In this document: positions 1-7,797 of the stretch, one piece after another | How the letters are laid out: each line of letters begins with the position of its first letter | Position numbering within the stretch: position 1 is the first letter of the stretch | DNA from: Actinomycetota bacterium | Lineage (GTDB): Bacteria > Actinomycetota > Actinomycetes > Mycobacteriales > Mycobacteriaceae | DNA length: 32,425 bases | Reading direction: 5' to 3' | NCBI GenBank assembly: GCA_018268465.1 | Contig: JAFDWN010000027.1 | Span: forward strand, 1 to 32,425 | Program-made: the position numbers and the translations under genes | Notes under the pieces: generated by a model | Databases searched by the model: none | Seen by the model: only the letters and a program-made list of their open reading frames with translations | Told to the model about the DNA's origin: nothing

Positions 1-475
1 CATGGTCGAGGTCATCAACAAGCTGGGCCGCATCCAGCGCGAGCTGCTGCAGGATCTGGGTCGCGAACCCACGCCCGAAGAGCTCGCCAAGGAAATGGAC
101 ATCACGCCGGAGAAGGTGCTGGAGATCCAGCAGTATGCGCGTGAGCCGATTTCGCTGGACCAGACCATCGGCGACGAGGGCGATTCACAGCTCGGCGATT
201 TCATCGAGGACAGCGAGGCCGTCGTGGCGGTGGACGCGGTGTCGTTCACGCTGCTGCAGGATCAGCTGCAGTCGGTGCTCGAAACGCTCTCCGAGCGTGA
301 GGCCGGCGTGGTGCGGTTGCGGTTCGGGCTGACCGACGGTCAGCCCCGCACCCTCGACGAGATCGGCCAGGTCTACGGCGTCACCCGCGAGCGCATCCGC
401 CAGATCGAGTCGAAGACGATGTCAAAGTTGCGCCACCCCAGCCGCTCTCAGGTGCTGCGCGACTACCTGGACTAG
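1..475 (+). CDS. sigA: Principal RNA polymerase sigma factor SigA, C-terminal part (partial at window start)
   Basis: This is the 3' end of the housekeeping sigma-70 factor; the gene begins before the window. The visible 157 residues cover region 3 ([24 protein letters not shown]), the region 3.2 linker ([22 protein letters not shown]) and region 4. Region 4 ends in the helix-turn-helix [20 protein letters not shown] that reads the -35 element. The fragment resembles SigB at 6710-7669 but is clearly distinct: it carries [15 protein letters not shown] at the C-terminus where SigB has [15 protein letters not shown]. Stop codon TAG at 473-475. The presence of sigA and sigB a few kilobases apart matches mycobacterial gene order, which supports SigA over another group 2 factor. 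The internal ATG at position 2 is not the true start. Confidence 0.95.
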   Translation, partial: MVEVINKLGRIQRELLQDLGREPTPEELAKEMDITPEKVLEIQQYAREPISLDQTIGDEGDSQLGDFIEDSEAVVAVDAVSFTLLQDQLQSVLETLSEREAGVVRLRFGLTDGQPRTLDEIGQVYGVTRERIRQIESKTMSKLRHPSRSQVLRDYLD

Positions 476-527
476 TTACCGAGGCACGGGCGACGTGCCG
501 CCGGGAGGGCGCCGGTGCCGACGTCAG

Positions 528-533
528 TACACT
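528..533 (+). promoter_or_regulatory. Candidate -10 element (TACACT) for the UPF0182 gene
   Basis: TACACT fits the mycobacterial TANNNT -10 pattern. It lies in the 158-base gap after sigA, about 100 bases before the chosen start at 634. No convincing -35 hexamer is seen at 16-18 bases upstream. The predicted leader contains a perfect 6-bp inverted repeat, CGCGTG-GT-CACGCG at 550-563. Confidence 0.3.
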
Positions 534-633
534 GGCGTCAACGGGTGTTCGCGTGGTCACGCGATTCGCCTCCTGGTAGCCGGGCGGCTGCACCGCAGCT
601 GCCGAAGTTATGGGCATGCAAAGGAGCATGCAC

Positions 634-3540
634 GTGGGCACACGTCCGCCCGAGAAGTCGCCACCACTGTCCCGGCGTGCGCGTCTGCTGCTGATCGCCA
701 GCGTCGCCGCGTTCCTCCTCCCCGTCGTCGTGCTGCGGTTCGTCGACATGTACGTCGACTGGCTATGGTTCGGTGAAGTCGGTTACCGCAGCGTCTTCTT
801 CACCGTCATCCTGACGCGGCTGGCCGTCTTCGCCGCCGTCTGCGTGGTCGTCACCGGCGCCGTCGCGCTGGCTATGCGGCTGGCCTATCGGTCCCGGCCG
901 GTCACCGTGCCGACGGGACCGCCCAACGATCCGCTCGAGCAGTACCGCACCCAGGCCATGCGCCGGCCGCGGCTGCTGGGGTTGGGTATCCCGCTGTTCC
1001 TCGGTGTGATCGCCGGCCTGATCGCGCAGGTGGACTGGGTCACCGTGCAACTCTTCCTGCACGGCGGATCGTTCGGTATCACCGACCCCGAATTCGGCCG
1101 CGACATCGGGTTCTTCGCATTCGGTCTGCCCTTCTACCGGTCGATCGTGAACTGGCTGTTCGTCGCCGCGTTCCTGGCCTTCATCGCCAGCCTCGTGACG
1201 CACTACCTGTTCGGCAGTCTGAGCGTGGCGAAGAACAGGGGTGCGCTGACCCGCGCCGCGCGTATTCAACTCGCGTTGATCGCGGCCACATTCATCCTGC
1301 TCAAGGCCGTCGCATACTGGCTGGACCGCTACGACCTGCTGTCCAGCGGCCGCAAGGAGCCGACGTTCACCGGCGCGGGCTACACCGACATCCACGCGGG
1401 ACTTCCCGCCAAGCTCGTCCTGCTGGCCATCGCGGTGCTGTGCGCAGTGAGCTTCTTCGCCGCGATCGTCTTGCGCGACATCCGGATTCCCGCGATGGCG
1501 GTGGCACTGCTCGTGCTGTCGTCGGCGCTGGTCGGGGGTGCCTGGCCGCTGCTGATGGAGCAGTTCTCGGTGCGGCCCAACGCCGCGGACGTCGAACGTC
1601 CCTATATCGAGCGCAACATCGACGCGACCCGGCAGGCCTACCGGCTCGACGGCGACTGGGTGGATTACCAGGACTATCCGGGTGTGGGCACCCGATCCCC
1701 GCGCGAGGTCCCCGCCGACCTGACCACGATCGCCAATGCCCGGTTGCTCGACCCGAACATCCTGTCCCGGACCTTCACCCAGCAGCAGCAGTTGAAGAAC
1801 TTCTACGGCTTCCCCGAGCGGCTGGACGTCGATCGCTACGAGATCGACGGTGAGATAAGGGATTACATCGTCGCCGCGCGCGAACTCTCGCCCAACAGTC
1901 TGACCGGCAACCAGACGGACTGGATCAACCGCCACACCGTCTACACACACGGCAACGGATTCGTCGCAGCACCGGCCAACCGGGTCAACGCGGCAGTGCG
2001 CGACGCCGCCGAGGGGTCTGACAGCAACAGCGGTTACCCGATCTACACGGTCAGCGATATCGCGTCCGCCGACACCGGCCGCCAGCTCATCGAGGTCGAT
2101 CAACCCCGGATCTACTTCGGCGAGGTCATCGCCCAGTCCGATCCCGACTACGCGATCGTCGGCGGCGCACCCGGCTCGGCCCCGCGTGAGTACGACACCG
2201 ACACCTCGACCTATTCCTACACCGGAGCGGGCGGGGTCCCCATCGGAAACTGGTTCAACCGCAGCGTATTTGCGACGAAGTTCACCGAGCGCAACATCTT
2301 GTTCTCCCGAGCCATCGGCTCGGAGTCCAAGCTGATCCTGCACCGCGACCCGAAGAACCGGGTGCAGCGGGTGGCGCCGTGGCTGACTGCCGATTCCAAC
2401 GCCTACCCGGCGGTGGTGGGCGGGCGCATCGTCTGGATCGTCGACGCCTACACCACCCTGGACAGCTACCCCTACGCGCAGCGCATGTCGCTGCACGGGC
2501 CGACGATCAACTCCGCCGGAACCCTGCGGCCGGGCAAGCAGGTCTCCTATGTGCGCAACTCCGTCAAGGCGACCGTGGACGCCTACGACGGTTCGGTCAC
2601 GCTCTACCAGGTAGATGGCGACGATCCCGTGCTGCAGGCGTGGATGCAGGTGTTCCCGGGCACCGTCCAGGCCGGCGAGGACATCCCCGACGAACTGCGC
2701 TCACATTTCCGCTATCCCGAGGATCTGTTCAAGGTCCAGCGCGACCTGCTGTCGAAGTACCACGTCAACGAGCCCCGGGAGTTCTTCACCACCAACGCCT
2801 TCTGGTCGGTACCCAGCGATCCGACCGACGACACCGAGTCGGCACAGCCGCCGTTCTACGTCCTCGTCGGCGACGAGCAGACCGCGGAGCCGTCCTTCCG
2901 GCTGGCCACCGCGATGGTCGGGTACAACCGGGAATTCCTGTCGGCCTACATCTCGGTGCGATCCGACCCGCAGGACTACGGCAAGATCACCGTCCTGCGA
3001 TTGCCGACCAACACGCTGACCCAGGGCCCGCAGCAGATCCAGAACTCGATGATCTCCGACACCCGGGTGGCCTCGGAACGGACGCTGTTGGAGCGGTCGA
3101 ACCGCATCCAGTTCGGCAACCTGCTGACGCTGCCGATCGCCGACGGGGGCGTGCTCTACGTCGAGCCGCTCTACACCGAACGCATCCCGACCTCACCCAA
3201 CAGTTCGACGTTCCCACAACTCTCGCGGGTGCTGGTGGGATTCCGCGAGCCGGACACCAACGGCGTGCGGATCGGATATGCCCCCACGCTGGCCGAGGCA
3301 CTCGAGCAGGTGTTCGGGCCGGGCACCGGCCGGGCGGCCACCGCACCCGGCGGCTCCGCGGCGGCCGCTCCCCCACCCGCACCGGAAGCTCCGCCCCGCG
3401 CCCAACCCGCGCCGCCTCCCGCGGCCGGCCCCGGCGCCGGCGAAAGGCCAGAGACAGCAGCCGAATTGCGGGAGACGCTGGCCGAGCTGCGCGAAGTGCT
3501 CGATCGTCTGCAGACGGCGGTCGACGCGTACGAACCCTAG
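634..3540 (+). CDS. UPF0182 family integral membrane protein
   Basis: A 968-residue protein resembling M. tuberculosis Rv3193c along its whole length, of unknown biochemical function. The N-terminal third has about seven membrane segments (roughly residues 17-37, 57-80, 113-132, 168-192, 211-229, 259-280, 286-304). A long, probably extracytoplasmic domain follows with family stretches such as LLDPNILSRTFTQQQQLKNF and GNGFVAAPANRVNAA. The tail is rich in Ala and Pro and ends in a short amphipathic helix (ETAAELRETLAELREVLDRL). I chose GTG 634 because AAAGGAG at 620-626 sits 7 bases ahead of it and the family begins MGMR-like. ATG 610 and 616 lie upstream of that site, and ATG 628 is only one base from it. 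In M. tuberculosis the family member is not next to sigA, so this may be a relocated or second copy (inference). Confidence 0.9.
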   Translation: MGTRPPEKSPPLSRRARLLLIASVAAFLLPVVVLRFVDMYVDWLWFGEVGYRSVFFTVILTRLAVFAAVCVVVTGAVALAMRLAYRSRPVTVPTGPPNDPLEQYRTQAMRRPRLLGLGIPLFLGVIAGLIAQVDWVTVQLFLHGGSFGITDPEFGRDIGFFAFGLPFYRSIVNWLFVAAFLAFIASLVTHYLFGSLSVAKNRGALTRAARIQLALIAATFILLKAVAYWLDRYDLLSSGRKEPTFTGAGYTDIHAGLPAKLVLLAIAVLCAVSFFAAIVLRDIRIPAMAVALLVLSSALVGGAWPLLMEQFSVRPNAADVERPYIERNIDATRQAYRLDGDWVDYQDYPGVGTRSPREVPADLTTIANARLLDPNILSRTFTQQQQLKNFYGFPERLDVDRYEIDGEIRDYIVAARELSPNSLTGNQTDWINRHTVYTHGNGFVAAPANRVNAAVRDAAEGSDSNSGYPIYTVSDIASADTGRQLIEVDQPRIYFGEVIAQSDPDYAIVGGAPGSAPREYDTDTSTYSYTGAGGVPIGNWFNRSVFATKFTERNILFSRAIGSESKLILHRDPKNRVQRVAPWLTADSNAYPAVVGGRIVWIVDAYTTLDSYPYAQRMSLHGPTINSAGTLRPGKQVSYVRNSVKATVDAYDGSVTLYQVDGDDPVLQAWMQVFPGTVQAGEDIPDELRSHFRYPEDLFKVQRDLLSKYHVNEPREFFTTNAFWSVPSDPTDDTESAQPPFYVLVGDEQTAEPSFRLATAMVGYNREFLSAYISVRSDPQDYGKITVLRLPTNTLTQGPQQIQNSMISDTRVASERTLLERSNRIQFGNLLTLPIADGGVLYVEPLYTERIPTSPNSSTFPQLSRVLVGFREPDTNGVRIGYAPTLAEALEQVFGPGTGRAATAPGGSAAAAPPPAPEAPPRAQPAPPPAAGPGAGERPETAAELRETLAELREVLDRLQTAVDAYEP

Positions 3541-3609
3541 CCGTCCGTGGTCGGCGTTTCCCGGGTGACTTCGGCTGCCGCGCAACCGATTGCGCGGCGG
3601 TGCGCCGAA

Positions 3610-3615
3610 TACCCT
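3610..3615 (+). promoter_or_regulatory. Candidate -10 element (TACCCT) for a leaderless Rid-family mRNA
   Basis: TACCCT matches TANNNT and ends 6 bases before ATG 3622. That ATG has no Shine-Dalgarno sequence. The spacing would place the transcription start at or next to the A of the start codon. A TTGCGC at 3590-3595 is too close (14-base spacer) to be a good -35 element. Confidence 0.35.
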
Positions 3616-3621
3616 GGACGC

Positions 3622-3987
3622 ATGTCACGCGTCAACATCGCTTCCGGTTCGGAGTTCGAGTCCGTCGTCGGCTATTCCCGCGCGGTTCGCGTCGGATCCC
3701 TCGTCGTGGTGGCCGGCACCACCGCTCCCGGGGACACCATCGCCGAGCAAACGCGGGAGGCATTGCGGCGCATCGGCTCCGCGCTGCGCGAGGCCGGTGC
3801 CGACCTGTCCGATGTGGTGCGCACCCGGATGTTCGTCACCGACATCTCCCGCTGGCGCGAGGTCGCCGCGGTGCACGCCGACGTCTTCGGCGCCGTGCGC
3901 CCGGTCGCGACCATGGTGGGGGTGTCCGCTCTGATCGCACCCGAACTCATGGTCGAGATCGAGGTCGACGCGGTTTGCACCGACTGA
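3622..3987 (+). CDS. Rid (YjgF/YER057c/UK114) family protein
   Basis: 121 residues, the normal length for this trimeric family. The fold signature is clear: LVVVAGTTAP near residue 27, an EALRRIGSALREAGADLSDVV helix, RTRMFVTDI, and a C-terminal MVEIEVDAV strand. RidA enzymes hydrolyse reactive enamine/imine intermediates made by PLP enzymes and use a conserved Arg just before the last strand (VARL in E. coli RidA). Here the matching stretch reads VSAL, so that Arg appears to be absent. This points to a non-RidA subgroup of unknown activity (inference). The position a little downstream of sigA corresponds to M. tuberculosis Rv2704. Start at ATG 3622 because upstream in-frame sequence does not look like protein; there is no ribosome-binding site. 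Confidence 0.88.
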   Translation: MSRVNIASGSEFESVVGYSRAVRVGSLVVVAGTTAPGDTIAEQTREALRRIGSALREAGADLSDVVRTRMFVTDISRWREVAAVHADVFGAVRPVATMVGVSALIAPELMVEIEVDAVCTD

Positions 3988-3996
3988 GGCGACGAA

Positions 3997-4021
3997 CGGT
4001 CCGCCCGGATCAGTCGGACCG
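3997..4021. terminator. Inverted repeat at convergent 3' ends (possible bidirectional terminator)
   Basis: CGGTCCG at 3997-4003 pairs perfectly with CGGACCG at 4015-4021, giving a 7-bp stem with an 11-base loop. It lies just after the Rid-family stop (3987) and overlaps the last codons of the leftward DUF952 gene (stop at 4010-4012). No U-tract follows, which is common in mycobacteria. Confidence 0.35.
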
Positions 4022-4375
4022 GGTCAGCGCCGGGAATCGGCCCTGCGCATCCGGCGGGTAGGGGGTGACAGTTGTCACAGCGGCGGCGGGCAGCGGCCCG
4101 TACAGGTGCGGGAACAGCATCGACTCCGGATCGGTGGGTACGCCGGGCTCCCAGCGGACCGGCGACGTCAGGCGGGCCGGGTCGATGGCGAGCAGCACCA
4201 GGTCGGTCCGCCCGGTGTAGAGCCGGTTGGCGGGCAGATGCACCTGTTCAGGGGCCGAAAGGTGAATGAAGCCCTGCGCATGCAGTGACGGCGGGCGATG
4301 CTCACCGTCGGCCTTGGCGAGCCGCCATTCCGCGATGCCACACAAATGAACCAGAACGTTCGTCGCAGCGTTCAT
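4010..4375 (-). CDS. DUF952 family protein
   Basis: 121 residues with the pattern of DUF952: a start LVHLCGIAEWRLAK, then GFIHLSAPEQV, an LYTGRTDLVLLAIDP strand, and a C-terminal FPHLYGPLPAAAV. It corresponds in position to M. tuberculosis Rv2705c. The family is compared with ADP-ribosyl-transferase-like folds, but no activity is established, so none is assigned. The frame stays open upstream to 4513, but that extension has no family similarity and would run into the start of the divergent DUF7455 gene. I therefore chose ATG 4375 (MNAATNVLVHL). It converges on the Rid-family gene with a 22-base gap. Confidence 0.85.
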   Translation of the reverse strand: MNAATNVLVHLCGIAEWRLAKADGEHRPPSLHAQGFIHLSAPEQVHLPANRLYTGRTDLVLLAIDPARLTSPVRWEPGVPTDPESMLFPHLYGPLPAAAVTTVTPYPPDAQGRFPALTRSD

Positions 4376-4511
4376 ACAGTCAGCCTGTTCGGCCGGCAAC
4401 TCGGCACGAACGTGAGACACGACACAGCGGTAAACCCCCGGGGAACAAGGCCGGAACCGAATACGTCTGACACAGTAGAGATACGCGGGACGAGCAACAT
4501 ACGGAGGAGCC

Positions 4512-4703
4512 ATGAACGCAACTCTGACCAGTCCGGAGCTAACCAGGGCTGATCGCTGCGATCGCTGCGGCGCGGCTGCTCGCGTACGCGCGAAGCTTCC
4601 GTCGGGCGCGGAACTGCTGTTCTGCCAGCATCACGCGAACGAGCACGAAGCGAAGCTCATCGAGCAGTCTGCGGTGCTGGAAATCAGCCCGCTGGAATCG
4701 TAG
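4512..4703 (+). CDS. Small DUF7455-like protein with CxxC...CxHH motif
   Basis: 63 residues. GGAGGAG at 4503-4509 is a strong ribosome-binding site 2 bases from the ATG. The core carries CDRCGAAARVRAKLPSG near residue 16 and FCQHHANEHE near residue 38. This CxxC plus CxHH arrangement could bind a zinc ion. Small proteins of this type are common in actinobacteria near sigma-factor genes and are listed as DUF7455. Their function is not known. The gene diverges from the DUF952 gene (136-base gap) and precedes the YihY gene by 65 bases. Confidence 0.85.
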   Translation: MNATLTSPELTRADRCDRCGAAARVRAKLPSGAELLFCQHHANEHEAKLIEQSAVLEISPLES

Positions 4704-4768
4704 TCACGAACCAGAATCGACGCGGGGCCTGGGCAGGACGACGTTTCGTCAGTAATGCTTGACTGGTC

Positions 4769-5857
4769 ATGACAGACCAGCCAGCGCCGGTAAGGCCGTC
4801 ACGCCACCATATCCGGCACATCGCGAAACGGACGTTGTCCAAGAGTTGGGACGATTCGATCTTTTCGGAATCGGCCCAGGCCGCGTTCTGGTGCGCGCTG
4901 TCGCTGCCTCCGCTGCTGTTGGGCATGCTGGGCAGTCTGGCGTACATCGCGCCGCTGTTCGGGCCGGAGACGCTGACCACGATCGAGGACCAGCTGATCG
5001 GCACGGCCAGCCGGTTCTTCTCGACGAACGTCGTCAGCGAGATCATCGAGCCGACGGTGCGCGATATCGTGCAGGGCGCCCGCGGCGAGGTGGTGTCGCT
5101 GGGGTTCGTGATCTCGTTGTGGGCGGGTTCGTCGGCCATTTCGGCGTTCGTCGACTCGATCGTCGAGGCACACGATCAGACACCGTTGCGCCATCCGGTG
5201 CGCCAGCGGTTCTATGCGCTAGGCCTCTACGTGGCGATGCTGGTGTTCGCGATCGTCACGGCGCCGTTTCTGGCGCTGGGCCCGCGCAAGATCGCCGAGT
5301 ACATCCCCAACACGTGGGACAGCTTTATGCGATTCGGCTACTACCCGGTGCTCTTTGTGGGTCTGGCGGTGGCGGTGAACATCCTCTACCGGGTGTCGCT
5401 GCCCAAACCGCTGCCTTCGCATCGCCTGGTCTACGGATCGGTGTTGGCCGCGGCGGTGTTCCTGACGGCGACGTTCGGGCTGCGTGTCTACCTGACGTGG
5501 ATCACCAGCACGGGCTACACGTACGGCGCTCTGGCCACGCCCATCGCATTTCTGCTGTTCGCGTTCTTCCTCGGGTTCGCCATCATGTTCGGCGCCGAAC
5601 TCAACGCCGCGATCGAGGAGGAGTGGCCCGCCCCCGTCACCCATGCCGACCGGGTACGGGGCTGGCTGGAGGGTAAGGCCGAGTCGTTCAACGCCTCGAC
5701 CCAGGGCTCATCGCGCAGCTCGGCCCACCTCAACGGATCGAGCCGGCGAAACGGCTCGGGGCAGCTCCACAGTTCGGGCGTGCTCGACGACCCGGGCCGG
5801 CCGGCCGCTGCCCCGCCTGCCGGTGCCGTCAAGAATGACGGTCCACCTACTTCTTGA
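4769..5857 (+). CDS. YihY/BrkB family (virulence factor BrkB-type) membrane protein
   Basis: 362 residues corresponding to M. tuberculosis Rv2707. The N-terminal amphipathic stretch (SWDDSIFSESAQAAFWCALSLPPL) leads into about six membrane segments. Family marks include ISLWAGSSAISAFVDSIVEAHD, the YYPVLFVGLAVAVNILYRVSLP helix, YTYGALATPIAFLLFAFFLGFAIMFGAELNAAIEEE, and a C-terminal cytoplasmic tail. The tail is rich in Ser, Gly and Asn (roughly residues 310-350) and probably disordered. The family was once annotated as ribonuclease BN, which is not supported; its transport role is unresolved. ATG 4769 has no clear Shine-Dalgarno. The stop overlaps the 3' end of the convergent DUF3039 gene by 11 bases. 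Confidence 0.92.
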   Translation: MTDQPAPVRPSRHHIRHIAKRTLSKSWDDSIFSESAQAAFWCALSLPPLLLGMLGSLAYIAPLFGPETLTTIEDQLIGTASRFFSTNVVSEIIEPTVRDIVQGARGEVVSLGFVISLWAGSSAISAFVDSIVEAHDQTPLRHPVRQRFYALGLYVAMLVFAIVTAPFLALGPRKIAEYIPNTWDSFMRFGYYPVLFVGLAVAVNILYRVSLPKPLPSHRLVYGSVLAAAVFLTATFGLRVYLTWITSTGYTYGALATPIAFLLFAFFLGFAIMFGAELNAAIEEEWPAPVTHADRVRGWLEGKAESFNASTQGSSRSSAHLNGSSRRNGSGQLHSSGVLDDPGRPAAAPPAGAVKNDGPPTS

Positions 5858-6083
5858 GCGACTCGTAGATGCGTTTGCAGTCGGGGCACACCGGCGAACC
5901 GGGCTTGGCCGAGCGTGTCACCGGGAACACCTCGCCGCACAGCGCGACGACATGGGTCCCCATGACCGCGCTCTCGGCGATCTTGTCCTTCTTGACGTAG
6001 TGGAAGTACTTGGGCGTGTCGCTGTCGGTCCCGTCGTCGACGCGTTCGTCGGTGTCGGTGCGCTCGATCGTCTGGGTCTGCAT
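5847..6083 (-). CDS. DUF3039 domain-containing protein
   Basis: 78 residues corresponding to M. tuberculosis Rv2708c. The protein begins with an acidic Thr/Asp-rich leader (TQTIERTDTDERVDDGTDSD), then the conserved core KYFHYVKKDKIAESAVMG. The core continues to VVALCGEVFPVT and ends with CPDCKRIYESLKK. The single Cys plus the terminal CPDC may form a zinc site (inference). The start is ambiguous: ATG 6083 matches the family start but GGAGGG lies directly against it. GTG 6104 would add seven residues but has no ribosome-binding site. The gene diverges from the DUF3099 gene (77-base gap) and overlaps the end of the YihY gene by 11 bases. Confidence 0.88.
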   Translation of the reverse strand: MQTQTIERTDTDERVDDGTDSDTPKYFHYVKKDKIAESAVMGTHVVALCGEVFPVTRSAKPGSPVCPDCKRIYESLKK

Positions 6084-6160
6084 CCCTCCATTCTGCCCGG
6101 CCACAGTTCGGTAAGAAACGCGACCGACACAGCCACCCCGAGGTGTGGAACAGTGGAGGT

Positions 6161-6562
6161 ATGAAACACGGCCCTGAGCTGAGTTTCGACGACGAGGGTC
6201 GGCCGGTCCTGATCACCCGGGCTGAGCCCGCCATCGAAGAACAGCACCGCCAGCGGGTCCGCAAGTACATGATGTTGATGTCGTTCCGGATTCCGTCGTT
6301 GATCCTCGCGGCGATCGCGTACGGCGTCTGGCAGAACGGCCTCATCTCGCTGGCCATCATCGTGGTGTCCCTGCCTCTGCCGTGGATGGCGGTCCTCATC
6401 GCCAATGACCGCCCGCCGCGGAGGGCCGAGGAACCCCGGCGTTACGACGCGCCGCGGCGCATTCCGCTGTTCCCCACCGCCGAACGACCGGCGCTGCAGG
6501 CGCGGAGCGAGACCCCACCGCAACCGGGCCCCGCGGAGGGGAACCACGACGGACCGCGCTGA
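6161..6562 (+). CDS. DUF3099 domain-containing membrane protein
   Basis: 133 residues corresponding to M. tuberculosis Rv2709. The N-terminus carries the DUF3099 lead LITRAEPAIEEQHRQRVRKY. Two adjacent membrane helices follow (SFRIPSLILAAIAYGVW and LISLAIIVVSLPLPWMAVLIAN, roughly residues 42-83). A basic, Pro-rich cytoplasmic tail completes the protein. ATG 6161 is preceded by GGAGG only one base away, so the exact start is uncertain. GTG 6143 in the same frame is possible. Function unknown. The downstream 147 bases hold the sigB promoter. Confidence 0.85.
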   Translation: MKHGPELSFDDEGRPVLITRAEPAIEEQHRQRVRKYMMLMSFRIPSLILAAIAYGVWQNGLISLAIIVVSLPLPWMAVLIANDRPPRRAEEPRRYDAPRRIPLFPTAERPALQARSETPPQPGPAEGNHDGPR

Positions 6563-6645
6563 GCGGCTTCTGTCTCTATTCTCAGGACATTCTCAGGTCG
6601 ACGACGAAAAACCGCAGATCAGCAGGTGTGAAGCCGACGAGATGC

Positions 6646-6672
6646 GGGAACTCCTAACGGCATTCGAGCGTT
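6646..6672 (+). promoter_or_regulatory. ECF-sigma (SigE/SigH-type) promoter of sigB
   Basis: GGGAAC at 6646-6651 is followed after exactly 17 bases by CGTT at 6669-6672. This is the consensus architecture recognised by mycobacterial SigE/SigH-class factors (GGAAC, 16-18 bases, CGTT). The predicted transcription start near 6679 would give a leader of about 30 bases before sigB ATG 6710. It agrees with the established control of sigB by SigE and SigH in mycobacteria during envelope, heat and oxidative stress. Confidence 0.8.
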
Positions 6673-6709
6673 AAACGTGATGACAGTTCGAGCCGATCAG
6701 GAGGCCGTC

Positions 6710-7669
6710 ATGGCAAATGCCACCACCAGCCGCGTCGACAACGATCTGGACGCTCAGAGTCCGGCCGCTGATCTCGTGCGCGTGTATCTGAACGGCATCG
6801 GCAAGACTGCGCTACTGAACGCCGCCGACGAGGTCGAGCTGGCCAAGCGCATCGAAGCGGGCCTGTACGCGCAGCATGTGCTGGAGACCAAGAAGCGTCT
6901 CGGCGACAGCCGCAAGCGCGACCTGGCTCTCGTTGTCCGTGACGGTGAGGCGGCCCGCCGCCATCTGTTGGAGGCCAACCTGCGGTTGGTGGTGTCGCTC
7001 GCGAAGCGCTACACCGGTCGCGGAATGCCGCTGCTGGATCTGATCCAGGAGGGGAACCTGGGCCTGATCCGCGCGATGGAGAAGTTCGACTACACCAAGG
7101 GCTTCAAGTTCTCGACCTACGCCACGTGGTGGATCCGGCAGGCCATCACCCGCGGCATGGCCGACCAGAGCCGCACCATCCGCCTGCCCGTGCACCTCGT
7201 CGAACAGGTGAACAAGCTGGCACGGATCAAGCGCGAGATGCACCAGAACCTCGGGCGGGAGGCCACCGACGAGGAACTGGCCGCCGAATCCGGCATTCCC
7301 GTCGACAAGATCACCGACCTCCTCGAGCACAGCCGCGACCCGGTGAGCCTGGATATGCCGGTCGGCAGCGACGAGGAAGCCCCCCTCGGTGACTTCATCG
7401 AGGACGCGGAGGCGATGTCGGCCGAGAACGCCGTCATCTCCGAGTTGCTGCACACCGACATCCGCCACGTGCTGGCCACCCTCGACGAACGCGAACAACA
7501 GGTGATCCGGCTGCGGTTCGGCCTCGACGACGGTCAGCCCCGCACCCTTGACCAGATCGGCAAGCTGTTCGGCCTGTCCCGCGAGCGCGTGCGCCAGATC
7601 GAGCGCGAGGTGATGGCCAAGCTGCGCCACGGCGAGCGGGCCGACCGGCTCCGGTCCTACGCCAGCTGA
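6710..7669 (+). CDS. sigB: RNA polymerase sigma factor SigB (group 2 sigma-70)
   Basis: 319 residues. It has region 1.2 ([21 protein letters not shown]), the region 2 core ([56 protein letters not shown]), region 3, and a region 4 helix-turn-helix ([20 protein letters not shown]). It lacks the long acidic N-terminal region 1.1 of SigA, as expected for SigB. ATG 6710 is chosen because AGGAGG (6699-6704) lies 5 bases upstream and the protein then begins [10 protein letters not shown]. The in-frame ATG codons near 6677 are upstream of that site. SigB directs general stress and stationary-phase transcription and is itself under the ECF promoter at 6646-6672. A strong hairpin follows the gene. Confidence 0.97.
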   Translation: MANATTSRVDNDLDAQSPAADLVRVYLNGIGKTALLNAADEVELAKRIEAGLYAQHVLETKKRLGDSRKRDLALVVRDGEAARRHLLEANLRLVVSLAKRYTGRGMPLLDLIQEGNLGLIRAMEKFDYTKGFKFSTYATWWIRQAITRGMADQSRTIRLPVHLVEQVNKLARIKREMHQNLGREATDEELAAESGIPVDKITDLLEHSRDPVSLDMPVGSDEEAPLGDFIEDAEAMSAENAVISELLHTDIRHVLATLDEREQQVIRLRFGLDDGQPRTLDQIGKLFGLSRERVRQIEREVMAKLRHGERADRLRSYAS

Positions 7670-7682
7670 CGATCGAACGTCC

Positions 7683-7714
7683 CCTCGGCCCGCCGGAAAC
7701 CCGGCGGGCCGAGG
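7683..7714 (+). terminator. Strong GC hairpin after sigB (terminator)
   Basis: A perfect 14-bp inverted repeat: CCTCGGCCCGCCGG at 7683-7696 and CCGGCGGGCCGAGG at 7701-7714, with the 4-base loop AAAC. It starts 13 bases after the sigB stop. There is no U-tract, which fits the non-canonical hairpin terminators of high-GC actinobacteria. It should separate sigB from ideR transcription. Confidence 0.75.
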
Positions 7715-7760
7715 TGCGTAGCGGGGTGATGTTGCACCGCAGTTCAGCCGGGCTGACCGG

Positions 7761-7766
7761 TAGACT
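7761..7766 (+). promoter_or_regulatory. Candidate -10 element (TAGACT) for ideR
   Basis: TAGACT fits TANNNT and is placed to start transcription near 7773, about 25 bases before ATG 7798. No good -35 hexamer is present at the usual distance. It lies downstream of the sigB hairpin, which supports a separate ideR promoter. Confidence 0.45.
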
Positions 7767-7797
7767 CGGTGGCGGTGACGCTCTGGAAAGGCGCCGA

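Noticed and set aside
763-2496. Long open frame on the minus strand opposite the UPF0182 gene (about 577 codons)
   Set aside because: High-GC shadow frame: no recognisable domain, His/Asp/Val/Gln-rich composition and no ribosome-binding site. The plus strand encodes a recognised protein.
7670-7797. Search for an IdeR iron box near ideR
   Set aside because: No sequence resembling the 19-bp mycobacterial iron box was seen; the dominant structure is the sigB hairpin.
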